A DNA stretch of 61,399 bases from Neisseriaceae bacterium (lineage in GTDB: Bacteria; Pseudomonadota; Gammaproteobacteria; Burkholderiales; UBA11063): the NCBI GenBank assembly GCA_003963245.1, contig RXJX01000029.1, positions 1-61,399 of the forward strand. The letters run 5' to 3'. Both the position numbers and the translations under genes were made by a program. Positions within the stretch are counted from its first letter, which is position 1; each line of letters begins with the position of its first letter. A model generated the notes under the pieces. That model did not search any database, had not been told where the DNA came from, and saw only the letters and a program-made list of their open reading frames with translations. This document shows, one piece after another, positions 39,910-48,464 of this stretch.

Positions 39910-40935
39910 ATGGTAAAAGTACTGGGAATAGAAAGCTCATGTGATGAAACAGGAATTGCAATTTACGATACAGAGCAAGGATTAATTGCCGATACACTAT
40001 ATTCACAAATTGAACTTCATCGCCAATATGGCGGGGTTGTGCCTGAATTAGCTTCTCGTGATCACTTACGTAGGATAATTCCCCTAATTGATGAATGCCT
40101 AGCTCAGGCTAAGTGTCTATTGAATGACTTAGATGCTCTTGCCTATACTGCGGGTCCTGGACTAAATGGAGCATTATTAATCGGTGCAAGTATTGCCAAC
40201 AGTATAGGCTTTGCTAATAAACTACCAATTATTCCAATACACCATCTAGAAGGACACTTGCTATCCCCTTTATTGGCAGATGACAAACCAAATCCGCCTT
40301 TTATTGCTTTACTTGCTTCAGGTGGACACAGCCAGCTGATTGCGGTCAAAGCAATTGGTGAGTATCAATTACTAGGCGATACTTTAGATGATGCAGCGGG
40401 TGAGGCATTTGACAAAACCGCAAAAATGTTAGGACTTCCATATCCAGGTGGACGCTATATCGCTGAACTGGCTGCTCTTGGACACGAAAACTACAAACTA
40501 CCACGACCAATGCTGCATAGTGGTGATCTCACCATGAGTTTTTCCGGATTAAAAACAGCGGTTCTCACACTTATAAATAACCTGACAGAGCAGAATATTA
40601 CCATTGAAGGACAAGTCCTACAGGATATTGCAAGATCAATCGAAGAATCAATTACTGATGTTTTAGTTAAAAAATCTGTTATGGCGCTAAAACAAACTCA
40701 GATTAGAACATTAGTAGTATCAGGCGGAGTTAGCGCCAACCTTCGCTTAAGAGAAAAATTAGACTTGGAACTAGCTAAAATTCAAGCCAAAGCATTTTAT
40801 CCACCACTACGCCTTTGTACTGACAACGGTGCAATGATTGCATTAGCTGGTGCAATTCGTTTCAAGCAACAGAAATTTACATATGACTTTAGTGTTCATC
40901 CACGTTGGGATCTCACTACCTTAGCGAGTAATTAA
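39910..40935 (+). CDS. tsaD: tRNA N6-threonylcarbamoyladenosine synthase TsaD
   Basis: 341 aa, catalytic subunit that transfers threonylcarbamoyl to A37 of tRNAs. ASKHA fold with [17 protein letters not shown] at the N-terminus, metal-binding HHLEGH (111-116), [21 protein letters not shown], and the C-terminal [12 protein letters not shown] and CTDNGAMIA. Length is normal (E. coli 337). The AGAGAGAAAAAT before the ATG supplies a weak ribosome site. Stop codon overlaps the start of the thiamine pyrophosphokinase gene by 1 nt. Confidence 0.98.
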   Translation: MVKVLGIESSCDETGIAIYDTEQGLIADTLYSQIELHRQYGGVVPELASRDHLRRIIPLIDECLAQAKCLLNDLDALAYTAGPGLNGALLIGASIANSIGFANKLPIIPIHHLEGHLLSPLLADDKPNPPFIALLASGGHSQLIAVKAIGEYQLLGDTLDDAAGEAFDKTAKMLGLPYPGGRYIAELAALGHENYKLPRPMLHSGDLTMSFSGLKTAVLTLINNLTEQNITIEGQVLQDIARSIEESITDVLVKKSVMALKQTQIRTLVVSGGVSANLRLREKLDLELAKIQAKAFYPPLRLCTDNGAMIALAGAIRFKQQKFTYDFSVHPRWDLTTLASN

Positions 40936-41606
40936 TGAACAAACTTTCTAGATTAATACCTGATTACCTAGAGCATATCAGCATATGTGCTAATGGATTA
41001 TTTCCACAACAAATTGATTTAATTCAAAAACTTAAAGCTGGAAACCCAATAATTGCTTGCGATGGAGCGCTGAATGCCTTAGCGCAGCATAATATAGTCG
41101 CTGATTTTGCAATTGGTGATGGCGACTCTTTAGACTATTCAAAACTTCAAGATTTTGTCAAAAATCCATATATTCGGATTGCTGATCAAAATACTAACGA
41201 TTTAACTAAAGCCATCAACTTTGTTATTAAAAACTATGGAAATGATTACCCTATCCTGATTTTTGCAGCAACAGGTTTACGCGAGGATCACACTTTAGGT
41301 AACATTGCATTACTTGAGCAATACTCTACACAATTTAACAGAATTGCAATGCTTAGTGATTTTGGAATTTTGGAGGCATTACCTGCGGGAAATCATAGCT
41401 TAAATACTATTATCGGAGAACAAATTTCGTTTTTTTGCTTTAATCAAGAAACAGAAATTAGCTGTGCGGAATTAAAATGGCCACTTATAAACAAAAAGTT
41501 TACTGCACTTAATCATGGTACACTTAATCAGGCAAATGCAGAACAAATAAATTTAGAATGTAATGGTAATGTTATTGTTTTCCGTGCTTTTGAGATTAAA
41601 CACTAG
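40935..41606 (+). CDS. Thiamine pyrophosphokinase
   Basis: 223 aa. Phosphorylates thiamine to thiamine diphosphate in the cytoplasm. Seen are IACDGALNAL, the metal site FAIGDGDSLD, TNDLTKAINFV and ATGLREDHTLGNI, all typical of the family's nucleotide-binding domain; the C-terminal half forms the thiamine-binding beta domain. Start ATG overlaps the tsaD stop (TAATG), so they are translationally coupled. The 3' end overlaps the converging carrier gene by 11 bp. Confidence 0.9.
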   Translation: MNKLSRLIPDYLEHISICANGLFPQQIDLIQKLKAGNPIIACDGALNALAQHNIVADFAIGDGDSLDYSKLQDFVKNPYIRIADQNTNDLTKAINFVIKNYGNDYPILIFAATGLREDHTLGNIALLEQYSTQFNRIAMLSDFGILEALPAGNHSLNTIIGEQISFFCFNQETEISCAELKWPLINKKFTALNHGTLNQANAEQINLECNGNVIVFRAFEIKH

Positions 41607-42870
41607 GTTCAAAATTAACCCGCCAATACCACAAAGCAAAAACCAAATTAGAAATAATTGTAACAACAAACAGCCACCATAAACTAATAAAGAATAATAA
41701 CAAAATACAAATTAATGAGCAAAAAAGCATATAGCATGAATTTAAAACGTTATTTACCCCTATTACCTGTGACAGCATTTGAATAGGTGAAATTACCTGC
41801 AATTCATTATAGCAAGTTACTGAATAGAAACCTGCTGAAAAACCGATCATAAAGATTAAAAGATAGTTGATAACTCCATGCCAAGAGCGGCTAAACTCCG
41901 CTAGAGTTAAACAATGACCATGCTGGTGAAAATTAAACCCAATTAAAATTATGCTAAAAAAAGCTATCCCAATCGCACCAAGAATCACAAATTGTTTAAC
42001 TATTTTTCCATCTGAAATTTTGGCACAAGTTAATGAGCCCAGCCCAATTGAAATTGAGAAAACAGCCAATAAAATACTAAACACGTGAGCACAGCCGCCC
42101 ATGTAGATTTGAGTAAACAACGGAAGCTGCGTTGTATAGACTATACCCATCGCCCAAAACCATGAGATTGCATGGATATTATTTCTAATTTTTTTGTTAA
42201 CAGTTACCTTACGATATGACAACCACGTATCTTTAAATAAATTCCAGTGAAATTTTTCTTTAGAACCTACCGGCATAGTTTTTTCCATCCGGTAACTAAG
42301 AATCAGACCGCTAAAAGTTGAGAATGCCATCAACCCCACGATAATCTCAAACTCTTCATTTGCCATATACCAGCTGCCTAAAGTTTGTCCAATTAGTACC
42401 GCAATGAAAGTTCCCAGCTCAATGTAACCATTGGCAAGCAATAGAATTTTGCGTTCTTTAATATATTGTGGCAAAATTGAAAATTTGATTGGACCAAAAA
42501 AAGTTGAATGAGTTCCCATAGCAACAAGCGAAAAAATTAGTATTTCAATACTACGGCTAAAAATACCAGTAGCCGCAATCAAAATAATAAAAATTTCACA
42601 AATTTTGATGTAACGAATTAACTTTACTTTGCTATACATATCGGCTATTTTGCCTGCATATGAGGAAAGCAAAAAGAATGGTAAGATAAATAAGAGTGTA
42701 GAAATATTAACCGAGAGTTCAGGGCTTAATCCACCAAGGGTCAGCCCCTGATAAGTTATCATTACCAAAATAGCGTTCTTTAGCATATGATCACTCATTG
42801 CATTTAAGAATTGAACGCTAAATAATGGTAAAAATTTACGAGTATCTAATAGGCTATTTTCAACTTGCAT
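41596..42870 (-). CDS. MFS transporter, LplT-like (lysophospholipid carrier type)
   Basis: About 424 aa from the ATG at 42870; a TTG at 42891 would add seven residues and has no ribosome site. Twelve hydrophobic segments. N-terminal FLPLFSVQFLNAMSDHMLKN and GTHSTFFGPIKFSILPQ closely follow the carrier domain of the LplT/Aas-type lysophospholipid flippase family. In many bacteria this domain is fused to, or next to, an acyltransferase; none is present here. Converges with the thiamine kinase gene (11-bp overlap), and is 11 nt after the DUF945 gene. Confidence 0.82.
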   Translation of the reverse strand: MQVENSLLDTRKFLPLFSVQFLNAMSDHMLKNAILVMITYQGLTLGGLSPELSVNISTLLFILPFFLLSSYAGKIADMYSKVKLIRYIKICEIFIILIAATGIFSRSIEILIFSLVAMGTHSTFFGPIKFSILPQYIKERKILLLANGYIELGTFIAVLIGQTLGSWYMANEEFEIIVGLMAFSTFSGLILSYRMEKTMPVGSKEKFHWNLFKDTWLSYRKVTVNKKIRNNIHAISWFWAMGIVYTTQLPLFTQIYMGGCAHVFSILLAVFSISIGLGSLTCAKISDGKIVKQFVILGAIGIAFFSIILIGFNFHQHGHCLTLAEFSRSWHGVINYLLIFMIGFSAGFYSVTCYNELQVISPIQMLSQVIGVNNVLNSCYMLFCSLICILLLFFISLWWLFVVTIISNLVFALWYWRVNFEPSV

Positions 42871-42902
42871 CTGGTCACTTTTATAAATCAATAATTATAG
42901 AG

Positions 42903-44453
42903 TTATTTCGTTACAACACCATTTAACGTAACAACTCCACTCTCCATCGCAATCTTACTGCTTAATTCATTACCACTTTCTTTGAGGTAACCTTTTTTAA
43001 GCCAAACACTAAGCTGATTGTCCAGCAGAATGTTCACAACTTTAACCAAAGCATCCGAGCTTTGCTTATCCATTTGTGCATTTCCAGAAGTTAAAAAATA
43101 TTTCATTTGCAAAACAAAGAAGTATGCCAATATTGGTTTAGGTAAACTGAAATCCATTTTTAGGGATAGTTTTTGCATAAACTTACTTTGATCATTCATA
43201 TCGGCAGATTCAAAATTATGGGTTGTTGCATTTCCTGCCATAGAAACCATTCCACTTGGAGTTTTTAACTTGAACTCATTTAGCGTTATCAATGGTGAAT
43301 TAATCAATATCGGGAGCATCGTATTTTTTAACTGAGCTATGGTTTTATCACGATTCGCCGTAGTTGATTGATCCTCAGCGGCAGCAGAATTTAGTAAATC
43401 TGCTAACTTGCTAAATGCAGGAGCATCAATATGCCCAATATCCAGATCAAAGCTCATTGGTCCATAATTATTACTATTGCTGGTCAAACTTTCAAACCCA
43501 GCTTTAGCTGTAGCACTAAATAAATTATTTTGGTCAGTACTTAATGAATTATAACGCACTTTACTAATTGTAAAATTAGTTGGATTGATAGCGTCAATTC
43601 CATTTAAAAAATCAACTGAATTAACACCAGTCAATAAATGTACAGCTTCTCCCAGCTTAAACTGAGTAATATTACTTTCAATCAGTTGAACCTTCAGATT
43701 ACTTAGATTAAAATCTGTAGTACCAACCTTAATTTGATTTACACTATAGCTAGAAACAGAATTATAATTGAGAGCACTAAATCCAAACTCACCCTTAGTT
43801 GGTGCTGCCATAGCAAAAGAAGGAATTTCAAGATTATTTTCAAATTTATTGAAGCTATCATTATAGGCAATTTCAAAATCTAAGCCACCCCAATTAACTT
43901 TAACGCCCGAAAGAGCTTCGTCATAGTTAAATGACGGCGAAGTTATTAGATACTTGCCAGCCTTATTCAAGAATATTACATTGTTGATTTTAAACGCTGG
44001 TTTACCATCAAAAAATTTATTAAGTATTTTATCCAATTTTTCCGGCAGTACTACCGTAGTATCAGTATACGCAATCGTTGGATAAATTTTGCCATGTAAC
44101 CAACCAGCAAAAACCCCATTAGTAACGCGAGTTGAATAATTTATGACATAGTCCGTTTTATTAGCTGAACCTGCAGATTCTTTATCTGAAGCAGGTAAAA
44201 TATTTGCTATATTTTTAAGAAATTGACTATTCACTGCTAAGGTGACTGTTTCATCTGAGCTAAACCATCCTCGGTGATAGTCGTGTTTTACAACAGTTAT
44301 CATTGATGAATCAGTCATATGCTTAAATTGGAGATTAAGCTGTTTCTCCGCAATTACCCCAAAAAAATACGCCGTAACCACCTGCGCCAAAATTAAGATA
44401 GCAATAATCGCTGTAACGACTTTAAGCTTGATCTTCAACACTTTTTTCAACAT
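42903..44453 (-). CDS. DUF945 (YdgA-family) envelope protein
   Basis: About 516 aa from the ATG at 44453 with GGAAG upstream; a GTG five codons earlier is the alternative. One N-terminal membrane helix (about residues 12-32) is followed by a long beta-rich, Asn/Ser-rich periplasmic part. HDYHRGWFSSDETVTL and the later TKGEFGFSALNY-type repeats resemble the DUF945/YdgA proteins. Function unknown; relatives in E. coli are inner-membrane proteins exposed to the periplasm. Probably co-transcribed with the LplT-like carrier. Confidence 0.78.
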   Translation of the reverse strand: MLKKVLKIKLKVVTAIIAILILAQVVTAYFFGVIAEKQLNLQFKHMTDSSMITVVKHDYHRGWFSSDETVTLAVNSQFLKNIANILPASDKESAGSANKTDYVINYSTRVTNGVFAGWLHGKIYPTIAYTDTTVVLPEKLDKILNKFFDGKPAFKINNVIFLNKAGKYLITSPSFNYDEALSGVKVNWGGLDFEIAYNDSFNKFENNLEIPSFAMAAPTKGEFGFSALNYNSVSSYSVNQIKVGTTDFNLSNLKVQLIESNITQFKLGEAVHLLTGVNSVDFLNGIDAINPTNFTISKVRYNSLSTDQNNLFSATAKAGFESLTSNSNNYGPMSFDLDIGHIDAPAFSKLADLLNSAAAEDQSTTANRDKTIAQLKNTMLPILINSPLITLNEFKLKTPSGMVSMAGNATTHNFESADMNDQSKFMQKLSLKMDFSLPKPILAYFFVLQMKYFLTSGNAQMDKQSSDALVKVVNILLDNQLSVWLKKGYLKESGNELSSKIAMESGVVTLNGVVTK

Positions 44454-44523
44454 TAATACACTTCCCACCTAGGCTTGAACACTTTGTAAAATCTGAATTC
44501 AAATTTTTATTCACCTAATTCAC

Positions 44524-44553
44524 TTGAGAATAAGGCACAAATTAGGCTATAAT
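44524..44553 (+). promoter_or_regulatory. Candidate promoter of the HIT-tatABC operon
   Basis: -35 TTGAGA (44524-44529), 18-nt spacer, perfect -10 TATAAT (44548-44553). The start would be near 44560, giving a leader of about 150 nt before the HIT gene. Confidence 0.65.
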
Positions 44554-44711
44554 TATATCATTAATCCTTGATTAATTGCTATACTCTTCCCGATTCCTAA
44601 CACTGAATTGCAAATATAGGCTGCGACTATTCGCGTTATTAGCTATAGTTGATTATTTTGCAACAGTTTTGGTCTCTAATCGCTATAACTTATAATAATG
44701 GTGCTAATCAA

Positions 44712-45032
44712 ATGAATGATTGTATTTTTTGTAAATTAGTTCGTAAAGAAATTCCAACTAAAGTGGTATATGAAGATGATGAAGTCTTTGTTTTTAATGA
44801 TATTAATCCTAAAGCCGAGGTTCATCTATTAATAATTCCTAAGATACATATTGAAAGCATGTTACATTTAAGCGAACATCATCATTCATTAATGGGTAAA
44901 ATCATGGTGCTGACAAATAAATTGGCTCTAGAGCATGGTTTACACGGTGGCTATAAAACTCAAATTAATACAGGGCTTAAAGGTGGGCAAGAGGTATTTC
45001 ATCTACATGTTCATCTTGTTGGTAACCGTTAA
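44712..45032 (+). CDS. HIT-family nucleotide-binding protein (HINT type)
   Basis: 106 aa from the ATG at 44712 (MNDCIFCKLV), the normal HINT start; an in-frame ATG at 44649 would add 21 unlikely residues. CIFCKLV with two Cys, VFNDINPKAEVHLLIIPK and the C-terminal histidine triad HLHVHLV are typical. HINT proteins hydrolyse adenosine phosphoramidates. The HIT-tatA-tatB-tatC order is common in betaproteobacteria. Confidence 0.93.
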   Translation: MNDCIFCKLVRKEIPTKVVYEDDEVFVFNDINPKAEVHLLIIPKIHIESMLHLSEHHHSLMGKIMVLTNKLALEHGLHGGYKTQINTGLKGGQEVFHLHVHLVGNR

Positions 45033-45067
45033 TATAATTTTAATCTCGGATACAAGGACGGATATAT

Positions 45068-45244
45068 ATGGGTAGTTTTAGTATTTGGCACTGGTTAATT
45101 GTCTTATTAATCGTAGTAGTTATTTTTGGAACTAAAAAGCTTAAAAATATTGGTAAGGATGTTGGTGAGGCTGTAAAAAATTTTAAAGATGCAGTCGAAG
45201 AAAAAACAGATAAAGACGATAACTCTACTAAGAAATCGGATTAA
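45068..45244 (+). CDS. tatA: Sec-independent translocase protein TatA
   Basis: 58 aa, too short for many ORF callers. Starts [20 protein letters not shown], a single N-terminal membrane helix with the Trp-His start, then FGTKKL hinge and the amphipathic helix [17 protein letters not shown], ending in a charged tail. AAGGA lies about 11 nt before the ATG. Forms the pore of the twin-arginine translocase. tatB starts 2 nt after its stop. Confidence 0.95.
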   Translation: MGSFSIWHWLIVLLIVVVIFGTKKLKNIGKDVGEAVKNFKDAVEEKTDKDDNSTKKSD

Positions 45245-45246
45245 CT

Positions 45247-45627
45247 GTGTTTGGAATTAGTTTTAGCGAGATATTGTTGATTATAATAATATCTCTTTTA
45301 ATTTTTGGACCAGAACAGCTTCCGCAAATAGCCACAAAAGCAGGACGCATAATTGCATTATTTCGCAAGTTCACTATTAATCTAAAATCGCAGTTATATG
45401 AACAAAGTGGAATGTCACAAATTGACGGTATTCGTCAGGAAATGCAAGAAACTTTTAATCAATTAAAAAACCAGATTCGTCCATTAGAAAATAAAATTAT
45501 TAATTATAGCGATGAAGGTGATTTTTTATATAGTGAATATCAATTTTTATACCAACCAGAGCTAGATTTTGAGCAACAACCTGAATTATTTGATGATTAC
45601 CCAGAGCAAAGCACAATAAAACAATGA
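45247..45627 (+). CDS. tatB: Sec-independent translocase protein TatB
   Basis: 126 aa from a GTG codon. N-terminal membrane helix FGISFSEILLIIIISLLIFGPEQLP with the conserved Glu and Gly-Pro-Glu-Gln-Leu-Pro hinge, then an amphipathic helix (IATKAGRIIALFRKF) and an acidic C-terminal tail. TatB receives Tat signal peptides with TatC. Its last 4 nt overlap the tatC start. Confidence 0.95.
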   Translation: MFGISFSEILLIIIISLLIFGPEQLPQIATKAGRIIALFRKFTINLKSQLYEQSGMSQIDGIRQEMQETFNQLKNQIRPLENKIINYSDEGDFLYSEYQFLYQPELDFEQQPELFDDYPEQSTIKQ

Positions 45628-46355
45628 TTGATACTGAATCGAATTTCATTCACCATCTTGTGGAACTACGTAAACGATTGATTTTCTCTATTTTGGGAAT
45701 TTTAATAATTTTTGTATGCTTATTCCCTTTTAGCAATCAGATTTACCAACTTTTGGCAAACCCACTGAGTAAATTTTTACCTGGACACGCAGAACTAATT
45801 GCAACTGACATTACCTCACCATTCTTTATTCCAATGAAATTAACTGCTTTACTTGCTTTTGTAATCAGTTTACCGCATACCCTGTTCCAAATCTGGCAGT
45901 TCGTGGCACCTGGTTTATATCGTGGAGAGCGCCGTTTGATTGCTTCTGTAATTGTAAGCTCATTCATCCTTTTCGTGCTTGGTGTAGTATTTTGCTATTT
46001 CTTAGTATTGCCAGCTATCTTCCATTTTGTCGGACATTTTAAAGCTCCGGAAATTACCATGCTGACCGATATTAGTAATTATCTTAATTTTGTTCTATCC
46101 TTATTTATCATTTTTGGACTGGCATTTGAGATGCCTGTAGTTGTGTTTATTATCATTAGATTTGGAATTCTCAGTATTGATAAAGCGCGTAAGATACGCT
46201 CTTATATGTTTGTAGGATGTTTTATTATTGCTGCAATCGTTACCCCACCGGATATTTTATCGCAAACCATGCTAGCGCTACCCCTTTACCTTCTTTATGA
46301 ATTAGGAATTATAGCCGCTCAAGTTTTTAAAGCAGATCCTTCAGAGCTTATTTAA
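45624..46355 (+). CDS. tatC: Sec-independent translocase protein TatC
   Basis: 243 aa with six membrane helices. The N-terminal HHLVELRKRLIFSI carries the conserved Glu-Leu-Arg-Arg/Lys-Arg motif; VAPGLYRGERR with the Pro and Tyr and FEMPVVVFI with the conserved Glu are also seen. It is the core signal-peptide receptor of the Tat pathway. ATGA overlap with tatB. The end overlaps the converging GntR gene by 8 bp. Confidence 0.96.
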   Translation: MIDTESNFIHHLVELRKRLIFSILGILIIFVCLFPFSNQIYQLLANPLSKFLPGHAELIATDITSPFFIPMKLTALLAFVISLPHTLFQIWQFVAPGLYRGERRLIASVIVSSFILFVLGVVFCYFLVLPAIFHFVGHFKAPEITMLTDISNYLNFVLSLFIIFGLAFEMPVVVFIIIRFGILSIDKARKIRSYMFVGCFIIAAIVTPPDILSQTMLALPLYLLYELGIIAAQVFKADPSELI

Positions 46356-47031
46356 GAGCCACACCAATCCGCTGCAGCCGAGTAACAATAGCATCCAGAC
46401 TATGTAGCGTGTGTTTGTAGAGCATCGCACAGGCTGCATCTGTTTTACGCGCTATTGCGAGCTCTGCCATTTTTGCATGCTCATTATGATTGACTACCAC
46501 CATTTCTTCACCTAAATTGGGATAAGCTAAGCCATAGCACCAATCTTTGATTAATAAACAATTATTTCTAATTTGCATTAAACCATCTAGTTTACAACCC
46601 GCAACTAAAGCATTATGAAATTCATCATTTCGTTCGGACCATTGCTGATAAGCAACTTTAATATCACGTGATTCAACTTTGGCAAGACGGTAAAGGCACG
46701 CCATAATTTGTGCCTCCCATTGATCATCACCATGTTCAATTGATTCACGTAGTAATAAAGCTTCAATTTTGGCATAGGTTTGAAATGCATCATATACCTT
46801 GTCGCGGCTTAATTTTGCAACTCGGAAGCCAACATTATCAACTGCATCGACCAGCATGCCCGCAGCTAAACGTGATAAAGCTTCACGAATAGGGCTAAGT
46901 CCAACTTGTAAGCGATTTTTAAGGTATTCTCCCTTAATTTGTTCACCAGGTAATAATTCGCCATGGATGATCAATTCACGAATTTGTTGGATACAATTAG
47001 TAGTTAAAGTGCTATTAGCTATGCTCATCAA
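46348..47031 (-). CDS. GntR-family transcriptional regulator (FCD/FadR type)
   Basis: 227 aa. N-terminal winged helix: IRELIIHGELLPGEQIKGEY, then GLSPIREALSRLAAG; the C-terminal about 140 residues are a helical FCD ligand domain with metal-ligand histidines expected (HNEHAKMAELAIARK). Such regulators control carbon or amino-acid pathways; the ligand is unknown. Transcribed toward tatC, away from the iron operon, with which it shares a 353-nt upstream region containing a palindrome (47125-47146). Start is the first of two adjacent ATGs; ribosome site weak. Confidence 0.88.
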   Translation of the reverse strand: MMSIANSTLTTNCIQQIRELIIHGELLPGEQIKGEYLKNRLQVGLSPIREALSRLAAGMLVDAVDNVGFRVAKLSRDKVYDAFQTYAKIEALLLRESIEHGDDQWEAQIMACLYRLAKVESRDIKVAYQQWSERNDEFHNALVAGCKLDGLMQIRNNCLLIKDWCYGLAYPNLGEEMVVVNHNEHAKMAELAIARKTDAACAMLYKHTLHSLDAIVTRLQRIGVALK

Positions 47032-47124
47032 TTATTCTCGAAAATATATATAATGTCCGATATTTTAAACTATTTGAGCTTTATTTATTAAAATCAACGC
47101 TTAACAGGCTAGAAATAGTACAAA

Positions 47125-47146
47125 TTTTAATCTGATTAGATTAAAA
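47125..47146. promoter_or_regulatory. 22-bp palindrome, possible GntR operator
   Basis: TTTTAATCTGATTAGATTAAAA: perfect 9-nt arms around a 4-nt centre, 94 nt upstream of the GntR gene. Position suggests autoregulation by that protein. A hairpin role is also possible. The rest of 47032-47284 shows no gene or other motif I recognise. Confidence 0.4.
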
Positions 47147-47286
47147 GCCCCTACCTTAATTTATACCAGCTAAAAATTTACCCCATCAAATAACTAAATA
47201 TTGTATATAGCTTGCGGCTCAACGGCTTAAATGCTATTTCAGTCATCATAAAAACACAGCAGATTAGATTTTTTCATAAACGTTAA

Positions 47287-47316
47287 TTGACATTTAGCAT
47301 AGTTAGCGCTTACAAT
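47287..47316 (+). promoter_or_regulatory. Promoter of the iron operon
   Basis: Perfect -35 TTGACA (47287-47292), an 18-nt spacer and -10 TACAAT (47311-47316). It is followed 12 nt later by a Fur palindrome covering the expected transcription start, the standard geometry for iron repression. Confidence 0.8.
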
Positions 47317-47328
47317 TCACACCTTATA

Positions 47329-47347
47329 AATGAGAATGATTCTCATT
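47329..47347 (+). promoter_or_regulatory. Fur box
   Basis: AATGAGAATGATTCTCATT, a perfect 9-1-9 inverted repeat matching most positions of the classical 19-bp Fur consensus (GATAATGATAATCATTATC). It overlaps the expected start of the exbB transcript, so iron-loaded Fur should block transcription of the whole siderophore operon. Confidence 0.88.
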
Positions 47348-47384
47348 TGCAATAAAACTTAATGATGAAAGGTCATAATTTAAA

Positions 47385-48011
47385 ATGATAATTTTAGAAC
47401 ATTTTTTTAGTACTTTTGGGCTAATTGCGTACCTACTGCTGCTGGCTAGTGTCGCTATTCTCGCTCTAAGCATCGAACGCTTAATTACAATTTTCATCCA
47501 GCCAAGGCTACCAATAAAAAACCTTCAGGCAATAACCATCAATCTGAAAAAAGGAGACTCACTACAAGTAGAAAATTATATTGCCAAAACTCCATTACTT
47601 TATCAAAAATGGATTAGACTAATCTTAGATAATACACAAAAACAAGCCGAAGATGAATTAAGTCTAAACTTAATGCAAACCAGAAATCATCTGCAACGTC
47701 CGCTCGAATGGTTGAACCTATTTGCAATAATTTCTCCAATGCTTGGATTGCTTGGAACAATCTGGAGCATGAGTCATTCGTTTGCTTCAATCTCAAAATC
47801 TATGACAAGTGAAGGCATGCACCAAATGATAACTTACCTATCTGAAGCGATGTATGCAACTGCCTTTGGAATTACCCTTGCCTTAATCAGCATGCTAAGT
47901 CTCTATTTTCTTCGCCAAAAAACAGAAAGCTATTTGGCTAATTGCGAACTGTGGTTAAACAAAATTTTGTTGGCAGCAACATATCATAACTCGTTAATGG
48001 CAAAAAATTAG
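47385..48011 (+). CDS. exbB: ExbB-type proton channel protein
   Basis: 208 aa with three membrane helices: one near the N-terminus (GLIAYLLLLASVAILALSIERL) and two in the C-terminal MotA/TolQ/ExbB domain (WLNLFAIISPMLGLLGTIWSM, then ATAFGITLALISML). The GLLGTIWSM and MYATAFGI segments form the proton path. It energises TonB with ExbD. First gene of the Fur-controlled operon; the AAAGG before the ATG is rather far (about 13 nt). exbD starts 1 nt after its stop. Confidence 0.9.
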   Translation: MIILEHFFSTFGLIAYLLLLASVAILALSIERLITIFIQPRLPIKNLQAITINLKKGDSLQVENYIAKTPLLYQKWIRLILDNTQKQAEDELSLNLMQTRNHLQRPLEWLNLFAIISPMLGLLGTIWSMSHSFASISKSMTSEGMHQMITYLSEAMYATAFGITLALISMLSLYFLRQKTESYLANCELWLNKILLAATYHNSLMAKN

Positions 48012-48012
48012 C

Positions 48013-48420
48013 ATGATAAAAAGTAATAACTCCAAATTACAACTTAGTGAACCTAATTTGATTCCACTATTAGATTTTATGCTGGTATTAGTTATCATGT
48101 TTGTATTATTAGCTGGACCAATTCGCCAGGCAATTGAGTTGCCCGTTCCGGAAGTAAAAGCAGGTAGTTCGAAAGCAATTGATCATAAGAACTTGCTGAT
48201 TAGTCTAATTGATAAAAATAACTTTCAAATCGGCGAACAAAACTTTACTAGCGTAGGACAAATAGAGGAATTTTTAAAATCACAACCAACAAAAATAACT
48301 GAAATAACTATTGCAACCGATAAAAAGCTTGAAGTAGAAGTATTAATGAAAGTTTTTGCAATTAGCAAATCATTGGGAATATCTACTGCCAATATTCAAG
48401 TTGATAACGAACCACAATAA
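48013..48420 (+). CDS. exbD: ExbD-type proton channel protein
   Basis: 135 aa. A single N-terminal membrane helix with the conserved Asp: NLIPLLDFMLVLVIMFVLL, where the Asp carries the proton. The periplasmic part (about residues 45-135) has the ExbD pattern including ITIATDKKLEVEVLMKVFAI. Works with ExbB and TonB in the inner membrane. The TonB-dependent receptor follows after 44 nt. Confidence 0.92.
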   Translation: MIKSNNSKLQLSEPNLIPLLDFMLVLVIMFVLLAGPIRQAIELPVPEVKAGSSKAIDHKNLLISLIDKNNFQIGEQNFTSVGQIEEFLKSQPTKITEITIATDKKLEVEVLMKVFAISKSLGISTANIQVDNEPQ

Positions 48421-48464
48421 CATTTAACCTAATTTATAATCAAAAAGACCAAGAGAATTACCAA

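Noticed and set aside
45743..45967. Minus-strand ORF inside tatC
   Set aside because: Antisense of a conserved membrane protein; no ribosome site or known motif.
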